A stretch of 64,000 bases of DNA from NCBI GenBank assembly GCA_916613615.1, contig OU744727.1:20158093-20222092 (forward strand). The letters are read 5' to 3'. The translations under genes and the position numbers were made by a program. The notes under the pieces are model-generated. The model did no database searches and was not told where the DNA came from. It worked only from the letters and a program-made list of their open reading frames with translations. This stretch comes from Steromphala cineraria (taxonomy: Eukaryota; Mollusca; Gastropoda; Trochida; Trochidae). Of the stretch, positions 40,020 through 53,325 are shown piece after piece. Every line of letters starts with the position of its first letter. Within the stretch, counting starts at the first letter, position 1.

Positions 40020-43000
40020 AAAATTTTCTTAATATGACTTGGATATGCACCAAAATGGGCTCAAATGTACACAAAAATAAATGCTATCTGCTGGTGCCAA
40101 CCAATCTTCTCACAGATTTTTAGTTTTTGTATAATTGGCTTTAGATGCGACCTTTATGTAGAGTTGAGCAGATATTGTCATTATTTTCCCTACGATGAAA
40201 TTTTCTTAATATGGCTTGGATATGCACCAAAATGGGCTCAAATGTACACAAAAATAAATGCTATCTGCTGGTGCCAACCAATCTTCTCACAGATTTTTAG
40301 TTTTTGTATAATTGGCTTTAGATGCGACCTTTATGTAGAGTTGAGCAGATATTGTCATTATTTTCCCTACGATGAAATTTTCTTAATATGGCTTGGATAT
40401 GCACCAAAATGGGCTCAAATGTACACAAAAATAAATGCTATCTGCTGTTGCCAACCAATCTTCTCACAGATTTTTAGTTTTTGTATAATTGGCTTTAGAT
40501 GCGACCTTTATGTAGAGTTGAGCAGATATTGTCATTATTTTCCCTACGATAAAATGTTCTTAATATGACTTGGATATGCACCAAAATGGGCTCAAATGTA
40601 CACAAAAATAAATGCTATCTGCTGGTGCCAACCAATCTTCTCACAGATTTTTAGTTTTGTATAATTGGCTTTAGATGCGACCTTTATGTAGAGTTGAGCA
40701 GATATTGTCATTATTTTCCCTACGATAAAATTTTCTTAATATGACTTGGATATGCACCAAAATGGGCTCAAATGTACACAAAAATAAATGCTATCTGCTG
40801 GTGCCAACCAATCTTCTCACAGATTTTTAGTTTTTGTATAATTGGCTTTAGATGCGACCTTTATGTAGAGTTGAGCAGATATTGTCATTATTTTCCCTAC
40901 GATTAAATTTTCTTAATATGGCTTGGATATGCACCAAAATGGGCTCAAATGTACACAAAAATAAATGCTATCTGCTGGTGCCAACCAATCTTCTCACAGA
41001 TTTTTAGTTTTTGTATAATTGGCTTTAGATGCGACCTTTATGTAGAGTTGAGCAGATATTGTCATTATTTTCCCTACGATGAAATTTTCTTAATATGGCT
41101 TGGATATGCACCAAAATGGGCTCAAATGTACACAAAAATAAATGCTTTCTGCTGGTGCCAACCAATCTTCTCACAGATTTTTAGTTTTTGTATAATTGGC
41201 TTTAGATGCGACCTTATTGTACATTTGAGCAGATATTGTCATTATTGTCCCTACGATGAAATTTTCTTAATATAGCTTGGATATGCACCAAAATAGGCTC
41301 AAATGTACACAAAAATAAATGCTATCTGCTGGTGCCAACCAATCTTCTCACAGATGTTTAGTTTTTGTATAATTGGCTTTTGATGCGACCTTTATGTAGA
41401 GTTGAGCAGATATTGTCATTATTTTCCCTACGATGAAATTTTCTTAATATGGCTTGGATATGCACCAAAATGGGCTCAAATGTACACAAAATAAATGCTA
41501 TCTGCTGGTGCCAACCAATCTTCTCACAGATTTTTAGTTTTTGTATAATTGGCTTTAGATGCGACCTTTATGTAGAGTTGAGCAGATATTGTCATTATTT
41601 TCCCTACGATGAAATTTTCTTAATATGGCTTGGATATGCACCAAAATGGGCTCAAATGTACACAAAAATAAATGCTATCTGCTGGTGCCAACCAATCTTC
41701 TCACAGATGTTTAGTTTTTGTATAATTGGCTTTAGATGCGACCTTTATGTAGAGTTGAGCAGATATTGTCATTATTTTCCCTACGATGAAATTTTCTTAA
41801 TATGGCTTGGATATGCACCAAACTGGGCTCAAATGTACACAAAAATAAATGCTATCTGCTGGTGCCAACCAATCTTCTCACAGATTTTTAGTTTTTGTAT
41901 AGTTTGCTTTAGATGCGACTTTTATGTAGAGTTGAGCAGATATTGTCATTATTTTCCCTACGATAAAATGTTCTTAATATGACTTGGATATGCACCAAAA
42001 TGGGCTCAAATGTACACAAAAATAAATGCTATCTGCTGGTGCCAACCAATCTTCTCACATATTTTTAGTTTTTGTATAATTGGCTTTAGATGCGACCTTT
42101 ATGTAGAGTTGAGCAGATATTGTCATTATTTTCCCTACGATAAAATTTTCTTAATATGACTTGGATATGCACCAAAATGGGCTCAAATGTACACAAAAAT
42201 AAATGCTATCTGCTGGTGCCAACCAATCTTCTCACAGATTTTTAGTTTTTGTATAATTGGCTTTAGATGCGACCTTTATGTAGAGTTGAGCAGATATTGT
42301 CATTATTTTCCCTACGATGAAATTTGCTTAATATGGCTTGGATATGCACCAAAATGGGCTCAAATGTACACAAAAATAAATGCTATCTGCTGGTGCCAAC
42401 CAATCTTCTCACAGATTTTTAGTTTTGTATAATTGGCTTTAGATGCGACCTTTATGTAGAGTTGAGCAGATATTGTCATTATTTTCCCTACGATAAAATT
42501 TTCTTAATATGACTTGGATATGCACCAAAATGGGCTCAAATGTACACAAAAATAAATGCTATCTGCTGGTGCCAACCAATCTTCTCACAGATTTTTAGTT
42601 TTGTATAATTGGCTTTAGATGCGACCTTTATGTAGAGTTGAGCAGATATTGTCATTATTTTCCCTACGATAAAATTTTCTTAATATGACTTGGATATGCA
42701 CCAAAATGGGCTCAAATGTACACAAAAATAAATGCTATCTGCTGGTGCCAACCAATCTTCTCACAGATTTTTAGTTTTTGTATAATTGGCTTTAGATGCG
42801 ACCTTTATGTAGAGTTGAGCAGATATTGTCATTATTTTCCCTACGATTAAATTTTCTTAATATGGCTTGGATATGCACCAAAATGGGCTCAAATGTACAC
42901 AAAAATAAATGCTATCTGCTGGTGCCAACCAATCTTCTCACAGATTTTTAGTTTTTGTATAATTGGCTTTAGATGCGACCTTTATGTAGAGTTGAGCAGA

Positions 43001-44484
43001 TATTGTCATTATTTTCCCTACGATTAAATTTTCTTAATATGGCTTGGATATGCACCAAAATGGGCTCAAATGTACACAAAAATAAATGCTTTCTGCTGGT
43101 GCCAACCAATCTTCTCACAGATTTTTAGTTTTTGTATAATTGGCTTTAGATGCGACCTTATTGTACATTTGAGCAGATATTGTCATTATTGTCCCTACGA
43201 TTAAATTTTCTTAATATAGCTTGGATATGCACCAAAATAGGCTCAAATGTACACAAAAATAAATGCTATCTGCTGGTGCCAACCAATCTTCTCACAGATG
43301 TTTAGTTTTTGTATAATTGGCTTTAGATGCGACCTTTATGTAGAGTTGAGCAGATATTGTCATTATTTTCCCTACGATGAAATTTTCTTAATATGGCTTG
43401 GATATGCACCAAAATGGGCTCAAATGTACACAAAATAAATGCTATCTGCTGGTGCCAACCAATCTTCTCACAGATTTTTAGTTTTTGTATAATTGGCTTT
43501 AGATGCGACCTTTATGTAGAGTTGAGCAGATATTGTCATTATTTTCCCTACGATTAAATTTTCTTAATATGGCTTGGATATGCACCAAAATGGGCTCAAA
43601 TGTACACAAAAATAAATGCTATCTGCTGGTGCCAACCAATCTTCTCACAGATTTTTAGTTTTTGTATAATTTGCTTTAGATGCGACTTTTATGTAGAGTT
43701 GAGCAGATATTGTCATTATTTTCCCTACGATAAAATGTTCTTAATATGACTTGGATATGCACCAAAATGGGCTCAAATGTACACAAAAATAAATGCTATC
43801 TGCTGGTGCCAACCAATCTTCTCACATATTTTTAGTTTTTGTATAATTGGCTTTAGATGCGACCTTTATGTAGAGTTGAGCAGATATTGTCATTATTTTC
43901 CCTACGATAAAATTTTCTTAATATGACTTGGATATGCACCAAAATGGGCTCAAATGTACACAAAAATAAATGCTATCTGCTGGTGCCAACCAATCTTCTC
44001 ACAGATTTTTAGTTTTTGTATAATTGGCTTTAGATGCGACCTTTATGTAGAGTTGAGCAGATATTGTCATTATTTTCCCTACGATGAAATTTGCTTAATA
44101 TGGCTTGGATATGCACCAAAATGGGCTCAAATGTACACAAAAATAAATGCTATCTGCTGGTGCCAACCAATCTTCTCACAGATTTTTAGTTTTTGTATAA
44201 TTGGCTTTAGATGCGACCTTTATGTAGAGTTGAGCAGATATTGTCATTATTTTCCCTACGATGAAATTTTCTTAATATGGCTTGGATATGCACCAAAATG
44301 GGCTCAAATGTACACAAAAATAAATGCTTTCTGCTGGTGCCAACCAATCTTCTCACAGATTTTTAGTTTTTGTATAATTGGCTTTAGATGCGACCTTTAT
44401 GTAGAGTTGAGCAGATATTGTCATTATTTTCCCTACGATGAAATTTTCTTAATATGGCTTGGATATGCACCAAAATGGGCTCAA

Positions 44485-45192
44485 ATGTACACAAAAATAA
44501 ATGCTATCTGCTGGTGCCAACCAATCTTCTCACAGAATTTTAGTTTTTGTATAATTGGCTTTAGATGCGACCTTTATGTAGAGTTGAGCAGATATTGTCA
44601 TTATTGTCCCTACGATGGAATTTTCTTAATATGGCTTGGATATGCACCAAAATGGGCTCAAATGTACACAAAAATAAATGCTTTCTGCTGGTGCCAACCA
44701 ATCTTCTCACAGATTTTTAGTTTTTGTATAATTGGCTTTAGATGCGACCTTATTGTACATTTGAGCAGATATTGTCATTATTGTCCCTACGATGAAAGTT
44801 TCTTAATATGGCTTGGATATGCACCAAAATAGGCTCAAATGTACACAAAAATAAATGCTATCTGCTGGTGCCAACCAATCTTCTCACAGAATTTTAGTTT
44901 TTGTATAATTGGCTTTAGATGCGACCTTTATGTAGAGTTGAGCAGATATTGTCATTATTGTCCCTACGATGGAATTTTCTTAATATGGCTTGGATATGCA
45001 CCAAAATGGGCTCAAATGTACACAAAAATAAATGCTTTCTGCTGGTGCCAACCAATCTTCTCACAGATTTTTAGTTTTTGTATAATTGGCTTTAGATGCG
45101 ACCTTATTGTACATTTGAGCAGATATTGTCATTATTGTCCCTACGATGAAAGTTTCTTAATATGGCTTGGATATGCACCAAAATAAGCACAC
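44485..45192 (+). repeat. 2-unit (354-bp) tandem duplication
   Basis: The pair at 44,485-44,838 (CAGAATTTTAG with TGTCCCTACGATGGAATT, then a CTTTCTGC B-type unit) is repeated at 44,839-45,192. The copies look almost identical until their ends, which read CCAAAATAGGCTCAAATG near 44,824 and CCAAAATAAGCACACATG near 45,178. A third CAGAATTTTAG unit follows near 45,242. This is the shortest clear HOR in the window. Confidence 0.85.
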
Positions 45193-46252
45193 ATGTACAC
45201 AAAAATAAATGCTATCTGCTGGTGCCAACCAATCTTCTCACAGAATTTTAGTTTTTGTATAATTGGCTTTAGATGCGACCTTTATGTAGAGTTGAGCAGA
45301 TATTGTCATTATTTTCCCTACGATAAAATTTTCTTAATATGACTTGGATATGCACCAAAATGGGCTCAAATGTACACAAAAATAAATGCTATCTGCTGGT
45401 GCCAACCAATCTTCTCACAGATTTTTAGTTTTTGTATAATTGGCTTTAGATGCGACCTTTATGTAGAGTTGAGCAGATATTGTCATTATTTTCCCTACGA
45501 TGAAATTTGCTTAATATGGCTTGGATATGCACCAAAATGGGCTCAAATGTACACAAAAATAAATGCTATCTGCTGGTGCCAACCAATCTTCTCACAGATT
45601 TTTAGTTTTTGTATAATTGGCTTTAGATGCGACCTTTATGTAGAGTTGAGCAGATATTGTCATTATTTTCCCTACGATTAAATTTTCTAAATAAGGCTTG
45701 GATATGCACCAAAATGGGCTCAAATGTACACAAACATAAATGCTATCTGCTGGTGCCAACCAATCTTCTCACAGATTTTTAGTTTTGTATAATTGGCTTT
45801 AGATGCGACCTTTATGTAGAGTTGAGCAGATATTGTCATTATTTTCCCTACGATAAAATGTTCTTAATATGACTTGGATATGCACCAAAATGGGCTCAAA
45901 TGTACACAAAAATAAATGCTATCTGCTGGTGCCAACCAATCTTCTCACAGATTTTTAGTTTTGTATAATTGGCTTTAGATGCGACCTTTATGTAGAGTTG
46001 AGCAGATATTGTCATTATTTTCCCTACGATAAAATTTTCTTAATATGACTTGGATATGCACCAAAATGGGCTCAAATGTACACAAAAATAAATGCTATCT
46101 GCTGGTGCCAACCAATCTTCTCACAGATTTTTAGTTTTTGTATAATTGGCTTTAGATGCGACCTTATTGTACATTTGAGCAGATATTGTCATTATTGTCC
46201 CTACGATGAAAGTTTCTTAATATAGCTTGGATATGCAACAAAATAGGCTCAA

Positions 46253-49234
46253 ATGTACACAAAAATAAATGCTATCTGCTGGTGCCAACCAATCTTCTCA
46301 CAGATTTTTAGTTTTTGTATAATTGGCTTTAGATGCGACCTTTATGTAGAGTTGAGCAGATATTGTCATTATTTTCCCTACGATGAAATTTTCTTAATAT
46401 GGCTTGGATATGCACCAAAATGGGCTCAAATGTACACAAAAATAAATGCTATCTGCTGGTGCCAACCAATCTTCTCACAGATTTTTAGTTTTTGTATAAT
46501 TGGCTTTAGATGCGACCTTATTGTACATTTGAGCAGATATTGTCATTATTGTCCCTACGATGAAAGTTTCTTAATATAGCTTGGATATGCAACAAAATAG
46601 GCTCAAATGTACACACAAATAAATGCTATCTGCTGGTGCCAACCAATCTTCTCACAGATTTTTAGTTTTTGTATAATTGGCTTTAGATGCGACCTTTATG
46701 TAGAGTTGAGCAGATATTGTCATTATTGTCCCTACGATGGAATTTTCTTAATATGGCTTGGATATGCACCAAAATGGGCTCAAATGTACACAAAAATAAA
46801 TGCTATCTGCTGGTGCCAACCAATCTTCTCACAGATTTTTAGTTTTTGTATAATTGGCTTTAGATGCGACCTTTATGTAGAGTTGAGCAGATATTGTCAT
46901 TATTTTCCCTACGATTAAATTTTCTTAATATGGCTTGGATATGCACCAAGATGGGCTCAAATGTACATAAAAATAAAAGCTATCTGCTGGTGCCAACCAA
47001 TCTTCTCACAGATTTTTAGTTTTTGTATAATTGGCTTTAGATGCGACCTTTATGTAGAGTTGAGCAGATATTGTCATTATTTTCCCTACGATAAAATTTT
47101 CTTAATATGACTTGGATATGCACCAAAATGGGCTCAAATGTACACAAAAATAAATGCTTTCTGCTGGTGCCAACCAATCTTCTCACATATTTTTTGTTTT
47201 TGTATAATTGGCTTTAGATGCGACCTTTATGTAGAGTTGAGCAGATATTGTCATTATTTTCCCTACGATGGAATTTTCTTAATATGGCTTGGATATGCAC
47301 CAAAATGGGCTCAAATGTACACAAAAATAAATGCTATCTGCTGGTGCCAACCAATCTTCTCACAGATTTTTAGTTTTTGTATAATTGGCTTTAGATGCGA
47401 CCTTTATGTAGAGTTGAGCAGATATTGTCATTATTTTCCCTACGATGAAACTTTCTTAATAAGGCTTGGATATGCACCAAAATGGGCTCAAATGTACACA
47501 AACATAAATGATATCTGCTGGTGCCAACCAATCTTCTCACAGATTTTTAGTTTTTGTATAATTGGCTTTAGATGCGACCTTTATGTAGAGTTGAGCAGAT
47601 ATTGTCATTATTTTCCCTACGATGGAATTTTCTTAATATGGCTTGGATATGCACCAGAATGGGCTCAAATGTACACAAAAATAAATGCTATCTGCTGGTG
47701 CCAACCAATCTTCTCACAGATTTTTAGTTTTTGTATAATTGGCTTTAGATGCGACCTTTATGTAGAGTTGAGCAGATATTGTCATTATTTTCCCTACGAT
47801 GAAATTTTCTTAATATGGCTTGGATATGCACCAAAATGGGCTCAAATGTACACAAAAATAAATGCTATCTGCTGGTGCCAACCAATCTTCTCACAGATTT
47901 TTAGTTTTTGTATAATTGGCTTTAGATGCGACCTTATTGTACATTTGAGCAGATATTGTCATTATTGTCCCTACGATGAAAGTTTCTTAATATAGCTTGG
48001 ATATGCAACAAAATAGGCTCAAATGTACACACAAATAAATGCTATCTGCTGGTGCCAACCAATCTTCTCACAGATTTTTAGTTTTTGTATAATTGGCTTT
48101 AGATGCGACCTTTATGTAGAGTTGAGCAGATATTGTCATTATTGTCCCTACGATGGAATTTTCTTAATATGGCTTGGATATGCACCAAAATGGGCTCAAA
48201 TGTACACAAAAATAAATGCTATCTGCTGGTGCCAACCAATCTTCTCACAGATTTTTAGTTTTTGTATAATTGGCTTTAGATGCGACCTTTATGTAGAGTT
48301 GATCAGATATTGTCATTATTTTCCCTACGATTAAATTTTCTTAATATGGCTTGGATATGCACCAAGATGGGCTCAAATGTACATAAAAATAAAAGCTATC
48401 TGCTGGTGCCAACCAATCTTCTCACAGATTTTTAGTTTTTGTATAATTGGCTTTAGATGCGACCTTTATGTAGAGTTGAGCAGATATTGTCATTATTTTC
48501 CCTACGATAAAATTTTCTTAATATGACTTGGATATGCACCAAAATGGGCTCAAATGTACACAAAAATAAATGCTTTCTGCTGGTGCCAACCAATCTTCTC
48601 ACATATTTTTTGTTTTTGTATAATTGGCTTTAGATGCGACCTTTATGTAGAGTTGAGCAGATATTGTCATTATTTTCCCTACGATGGAATTTTCTTAATA
48701 TGGCTTGGATATGCACCAAAATGGGCTCAAATGTACACAAAAATAAATGCTATCTGCTGGTGCCAACCAATCTTCTCACAGATTTTTAGTTTTTGTATAA
48801 TTGGCTTTAGATGCGACCTTTATGTAGAGTTGAGCAGATATTGTCATTATTTTCCCTACGATGAAACTTTCTTAATAAGGCTTGGATATGCACCAAAATG
48901 GGCTCAAATGTACACAAACATAAATGCTATCTTCTGGTGCCAACCAATCTTCTCACAGATTTTTAGTTTTTGTATAATTGGCTTTAGATGCGACCTTTAT
49001 GTAGAGTTGAGCAGATATTGTCATTATTTTCCCTACGATGGAATTTTCTTAATATGGCTTGGATATGCACCAGAATGGGCTCAAATGTACACAAAAATAA
49101 ATGCTATCTGCTGGTGCCAACCAATCTTCTCACAGATTTTTAGTTTTTGTATAATTGGCTTTAGATGCGACCTTTATGTAGAGTTGAGCAGATATTGTCA
49201 TTATTTTCCCTACGATGAAATTTTCTTAATATGA
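46253..49234 (+). repeat. 8-unit HOR (1,416 bp), two copies
   Basis: Copy one is 46,253-47,668 and copy two starts at 47,669. Shared tags in order: a B-type unit followed by TATAGCTTGGATATGCAACAAAATAGG (46,574 and 47,990, read in parts); ACACACAAATAAATG with TGTCCCTACGATGGAATT; GATTAA; CACCAAGATGGG with ACATAAAAATAAAAGC (46,945 and 48,361); CACATATTTTTTG; GAAACT with TTAATAAGGCTTGG; and ACACAAACATAAATG with GCACCAGAATGG. The offset is exactly 1,416 bp. A related block without the AAAAGC unit lies at about 55,093-56,658. Confidence 0.85.
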
Positions 49235-50300
49235 CTTGGATATGCACCAAAATGGGCTCAAATGTACACAAAAATAAATGCTATCTGCTGGTGCCAACCA
49301 ATCTTCTCACAGATTTTTAGTTTTTGTAAAATTGGCTTTAGATGCGACCTTTATGTAGAGTTGAGCAGATATTGTCATTATTTTCCCTACGATGAAATTT
49401 TCTTAATATGGCTTGGATATGCACCAAAATGGGCTCAAATGTACACAAAAATAAATGCTATCTGCTGGTGCCAACCAATCTTCTCACAGATTTTTAGTTT
49501 TTGTATAATTGGCTTTAGATGCGACCTTTATGTAGAGTTGAGCAGATATTGTCATTATTTTCCCTACGATAAAATGTTCTTAATATGACTTGGATATGCA
49601 CCAAAATGGGCTCAAATGTACACAAAAATAAATGCTATCTGCTGGTGCCAACCAATCTTCTCACAGATGTTTAGTTTTTGTATAATTGGCTTTAGATGCG
49701 ACCTTTATGTAGAGTTGAGCAGATATTGTCATTATTTTCCCTACGATGAAATTTTCTTAATATGGCTTGGATATGCACCAAAATGGGCTCAAATGTACAC
49801 AAAAATAAATGTTATCTGCTGGTGCCAACCAATCTTCTCACAGATTTTTAGTTTTTGTATAATTGGCTTTAGATGCGACCTTTATGTAGAGTTGAGCAGA
49901 TATTGTCATTATTTTCGCTACGATTAAATTTTCTTAATATGGTTTGGATATGCACCAAAATGGGCTCAAATGTACACAAAAATAAATGCTATCTGCTGGT
50001 GCCAACCAATCTTCTCACAGATTTTTAGTTTTGTATAATTGGCTTTAGATGCGACCTTTATGTAGAGTTGAGCAGATATTGTCATTATTTTCCCTACGAT
50101 AAAATTTTCTTAATATGACTTGGATATGCACCAAAATGGGCTCAAATGTACACAAAAATAAATGCTATCTGCTGGTGCCAACCAATCTTCTCACATATTT
50201 TTAGTTTTTGTATAATTGGCTTTAGATGCGACCTTTATGTAGAGTTGAGCAGATATTGTCATTATTTTCCCTACGATAAAATTTTCTTAATATGACTTGG
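48023..50300 (+). repeat. Segment duplicated at about 55.4-57.9 kb
   Basis: Ordered tags are shared between this block and about 55,447-57,890: ACACACAAATAAATG with GATGGAATT; CACATATTTTTTG (48,600 and 56,024); TTAATAAGGCTTGG; CTATCTTCTGG (48,927 and 56,351); GTAAAATTGGC (49,326 and 56,927); AATGTTATCTGC (49,808 and 57,409); ATATGGTTTGG (49,939 and 57,540); and CACATATTTTTAG. The offset is 7,424 bp at first and 7,601 bp later, so the second copy gained one 177-bp unit between the CTATCTTCTGG and GTAAAATTGGC tags. Confidence 0.8.
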
Positions 50301-50499
50301 ATATGCACCAAAATGGGCTCAAATGTACACAAAAATAAATGCTATCTGCTGGTGCCAACCAATCTTCTCACAGATTTTTAGTTTTTGTATAATTGGCTTT
50401 AGATGCGACCTTTATGTAGAGTTGAGCAGATATTGTCATTATTTTCCCTACGATGAAATTTTCTTAATATGGCTTGGATATGCACCAAAATGGGCTCAA

Positions 50500-53325
50500 A
50501 TGTACACAAAAATAAATGCTATCTGCTGGTGCCAACCAATCTTCTCACAGATTTTTAGTTTTTGTATAATTGGCTTTAGATGCGACCTTTATGTAGAGTT
50601 GAGCAGATATTGTCATTATTTTCCCTACGATTAAATTTTCTTAATATGGCTTGGATATGCACCAAAATGGGCTCAAATGTACACAGAAATAAATGCTATC
50701 TGCTGGTGCCAACCAATCTTCTCACAGATTTTTAGTTTTTGTATAATTGGCTTTAGATGCGACCTTTATGTAGAGTTGAGCAGATATTGTCATTATTTTC
50801 CCTACAATAAAATGTTCTTAATATGACTTGGATATGCACCAAAATGGGCTCAAATGTACACAAAAATAAATGCTATCTGCTGGTGCCAACCAATCTTCTC
50901 ACAGATTTTTTGTTTTGTATAATTGGCTTTAGATGCGACCTTTATGTAGAGTTGAGCAGATATTGTCATTATTTTCCCTACGATAAAATTTTCTTAATAT
51001 GACTTGGATATGCACCAAAATGGGCTCAAATGTACACAAAAATAAATGCTATCTGCTGGTGCCAACCAATCTTCTCACAGATTTTTAGTTTTTGTATAAT
51101 TGGCTTTAGATGCGACCTTTATGTAGAGTTGAGCAGATATTGTCATTATTTTCCCTACGATGAAATTTTCTTAATATGGCTTGGATATGCACCAAAATGG
51201 GCTCAAATGTACACAAAAATAAATGCTTTCTGCTGGTGCCAACCAATCTTCTCACAGATTTTTAGTTTTTGTATAATTGGCTTTAGATGCGACCTTTATG
51301 TAGAGTTGAGCAGATATTGTCATTATTTTCCCTACGATGAAATTTTCTTAATATGGCTTGGATATGCACCAAAATGGGCTCAAATGTACACAAAAATAAA
51401 TGCTTTCTGCTGGTGCCAACCAATCTTCTCACAGATTTTTAGTTTTTGTATAATTGGCTTTAGATGCGACCTTTATGTAGAGTTGAGCAGATATTGTCAT
51501 TATTTTCCCTACGATGAATTTTTCTTAATATGGCTTGGATATGCACCAAAATGGGCTCAAATGTACACAAAAATAAATGCTATCTGCTGGTGCCAACCAA
51601 TCTTCTCACAGATTTTTAGTTTTTGTATAATTGGCTTTAGATGCGACCTTTATGTAGAGTTGAGCAGATATTGTCATTATTTTCCCTACGATAAAATGTT
51701 CTTAATATGACTTGGATATGCACCAAAATGGGCTCAAATGTACACAAAAATAAATGCTATCGCTGGTGCCAACCAATCTTCTCACAGATTTTTAGTTTTG
51801 TATAATTGGCTTTAGATGCGACCTTTATGTAGAGTTGAGCAGATATTGTCATTATTTTCCCTACGATAAAATTTTCTTAATATGACTTGGATATGCACCA
51901 AAATGGGCTCAAATGTACACAAAAATAAATGCTATCTGCTGGTGCCAACCAATCTTCTCACAGATTTTTAGTTTTTGTATAATTGGCTTTAGATGCGACC
52001 TTTATGTAGAGTTGAGCAGATATTGTCATTATTTTCCCTACGATTAAATTTTCTTAATATGGCTTGGATATGCACCAAAATGGGCTCAAATGTACACAGA
52101 AATAAATGCTATCTGCTGGTGCCAACCAATCTTCTCACAGATTTTTAGTTTTTGTATAATTGGCTTTAGATGCGACCTTTATGTAGAGTTGAGCAGATAT
52201 TGTCATTATTTTCCCTACAATAAAATGTTCTTAATATGACTTGGATATGCACCAAAATGGGCTCAAATGTACACAAAAATAAATGCTATCTGCTGGTGCC
52301 AACCAATCTTCTCACAGATTTTTTGTTTTGTATAATTGGCTTTAGATGCGACCTTTATGTAGAGTTGAGCAGATATTGTCATTATTTTCCCTACGATAAA
52401 ATTTTCTTAATATGACTTGGATATGCACCAAAATGGGCTCAAATGTACACAAAAATAAATGCTATCTGCTGGTGCCAACCAATCTTCTCACAGATTTTTA
52501 GTTTTTGTATAATTGGCTTTAGATGCGACCTTTATGTAGAGTTGAGCAGATATTGTCATTATTTTCCCTACGATGAAATTTTCTTAATATGGCTTGGATA
52601 TGCACCAAAATGGGCTCAAATGTACACAAAAATAAATGCTTTCTGCTGATGCCAACCAATCTTCTCACAGATTTTTAGTTTTTGTATAATTGGCTTTAGA
52701 TGCGACCTTTATGTAGAGTTGAGCAGATATTGTCATTATTTTCCCTACGATGAAATTTTCTTAATATGGCTTGGATATGCACCAAAATGGGCTCAAATGT
52801 ACACAAAAATAAATGCTTTCTGCTGGTGCCAACCAATCTTCTCACAGATTTTTAGTTTTTGTATAATTGGCTTTAGATGCGACCTTTATGTAGAGTTGAG
52901 CAGATATTGTCATTATTTTCCCTACGATGAATTTTTCTTAATATGGCTTGGATATGCACCAAAATGGGCTCAAATGTACACAAAAATAAATGCTATCTGC
53001 TGGTGCCAACCAATCTTCTCACAGATTTTTAGTTTTTGTATAATTGGCTTTAGATGCGACCTTTATGTAGAGTTGAGCAGATATTGTCATTATTTTCCCT
53101 ACGATAAAATGTTCTTAATATGACTTGGATATGCACCAAAATGGGCTCAAATGTACACAAAAATAAATGCTATCGCTGGTGCCAACCAATCTTCTCACAG
53201 ATTTTTAGTTTTGTATAATTGGCTTTAGATGCGACCTTTATGTAGAGTTGAGCAGATATTGTCATTATTTTCCCTACGATAAAATTTTCTTAATATGACT
53301 TGGATATGCACCAAAATGGGCTCAA
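50500..53325 (+). repeat. 8-unit HOR (1,413 bp), two copies
   Basis: Copy one is about 50,500-51,912 and copy two about 51,913-53,325. Tags recur exactly 1,413 bp apart: ACACAGAAATAAATG (50,681 and 52,094), CCTACAATAAAATG (50,801 and 52,214), GATTTTTTGTTTTG (about 50,906 and 52,319) and GCTATCGCTGG, which lacks two bases (near 51,756 and 53,169). Eight units would be 1,416 bp; the three missing bases come from that 2-bp loss and one lost T. Copy two has gained CTGCTGATGCC near 52,646. Confidence 0.85.
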
